In this document: positions 41,351 to 41,393 of the stretch, one piece after another
Layout: each line of letters opens with the position of its first letter
Position numbering within the stretch: position 1 is the first letter of the stretch
From: Paenibacillus barengoltzii NBRC 101215
Lineage (GTDB): Bacteria; Bacillota; Bacilli; Paenibacillales; Paenibacillaceae
Length of the DNA stretch: 41,393 nt
Assembly (NCBI RefSeq): GCF_004000745.1
Contig: NZ_BILV01000056.1
Location: 1 to 41,393, forward strand
Direction: 5' to 3'
Notes under the pieces: generated by a model
Told to the model about the DNA's origin: nothing
The model's database searches: none
Seen by the model: only the letters and a program-made list of their open reading frames with translations
Translations under genes and position numbers: made by a program

Positions 41351-41393
41351 AATCAGGGAAATCGGCTAAGCTAATAAATAACGCCCCTGGTGT

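Overview
The window looks like chromosomal DNA of a spore-forming, low-to-mid-GC Firmicute close to Paenibacillus. The evidence is a germinant-receptor operon (gerB-gerA-gerC), a small acid-soluble spore protein (sspI), ywmB, strong GGAGG-type ribosome sites with frequent TTG and GTG starts, and an ATPase-less sugar ABC importer next to glycosidases. The genus is an inference from gene content. I see no insertion sequence, prophage, CRISPR array or rRNA gene.

Layout. Positions 1-690 hold seven tRNA genes (Trp, His, Gln, Gly, Cys, Leu-TAA, Leu-CAA) closed by a strong terminator. Positions 775-7335 hold a peptide-type ABC transporter: a binding lipoprotein and two permeases on the minus strand, and a fused double ATPase divergent on the plus strand. 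The binding protein appears circularly permuted: the part normally found at the C-terminus of SBP_bac_5 proteins lies directly behind the lipoprotein signal. Both permeases carry long extra N-terminal membrane segments. This is the most unusual object in the window.

Positions 7352-22372 form a glycan-use locus: a secreted GxGYxYP protein on the minus strand, a GntR/LacI-type regulator, two sugar permeases, a sugar-binding lipoprotein, a GH38 alpha-mannosidase, an unclassified 780-residue protein resembling a glycoside hydrolase, and a DUF4965-type glutaminase/glycosidase-like protein. An AT-rich word (TAAATGATATA) recurs in front of the regulator and of the importer operon and is a candidate operator. 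The importer has no ATPase of its own, so it probably borrows a shared MsmX-like one.

Positions 22430-26880 hold an aldo/keto reductase, a YitT-family membrane protein, a KhtT-like cation-antiporter regulatory subunit without its usual KhtU partner, a small exported protein that may be frameshifted, and an ArsB/NhaD-type transporter with a compact terminator in its leader. Positions 27044-31804 hold a cell-envelope stress module: a small membrane protein, PspA, PspC, a second PspA, then LiaF-LiaS-LiaR, with a terminator-like hairpin separating the Psp part from the LiaFSR part. Positions 31803-35523 hold the germinant receptor operon. It is followed by ywmB, a spermidine-synthase-like protein, zwf, prfC and sspI.

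The last 440 bases are non-coding apart from the sspI leader. They carry an 11-bp degenerate tandem repeat (about 14 units) and three units of a dispersed-looking repeat with the form TAACGGAC-N10-TTATT.
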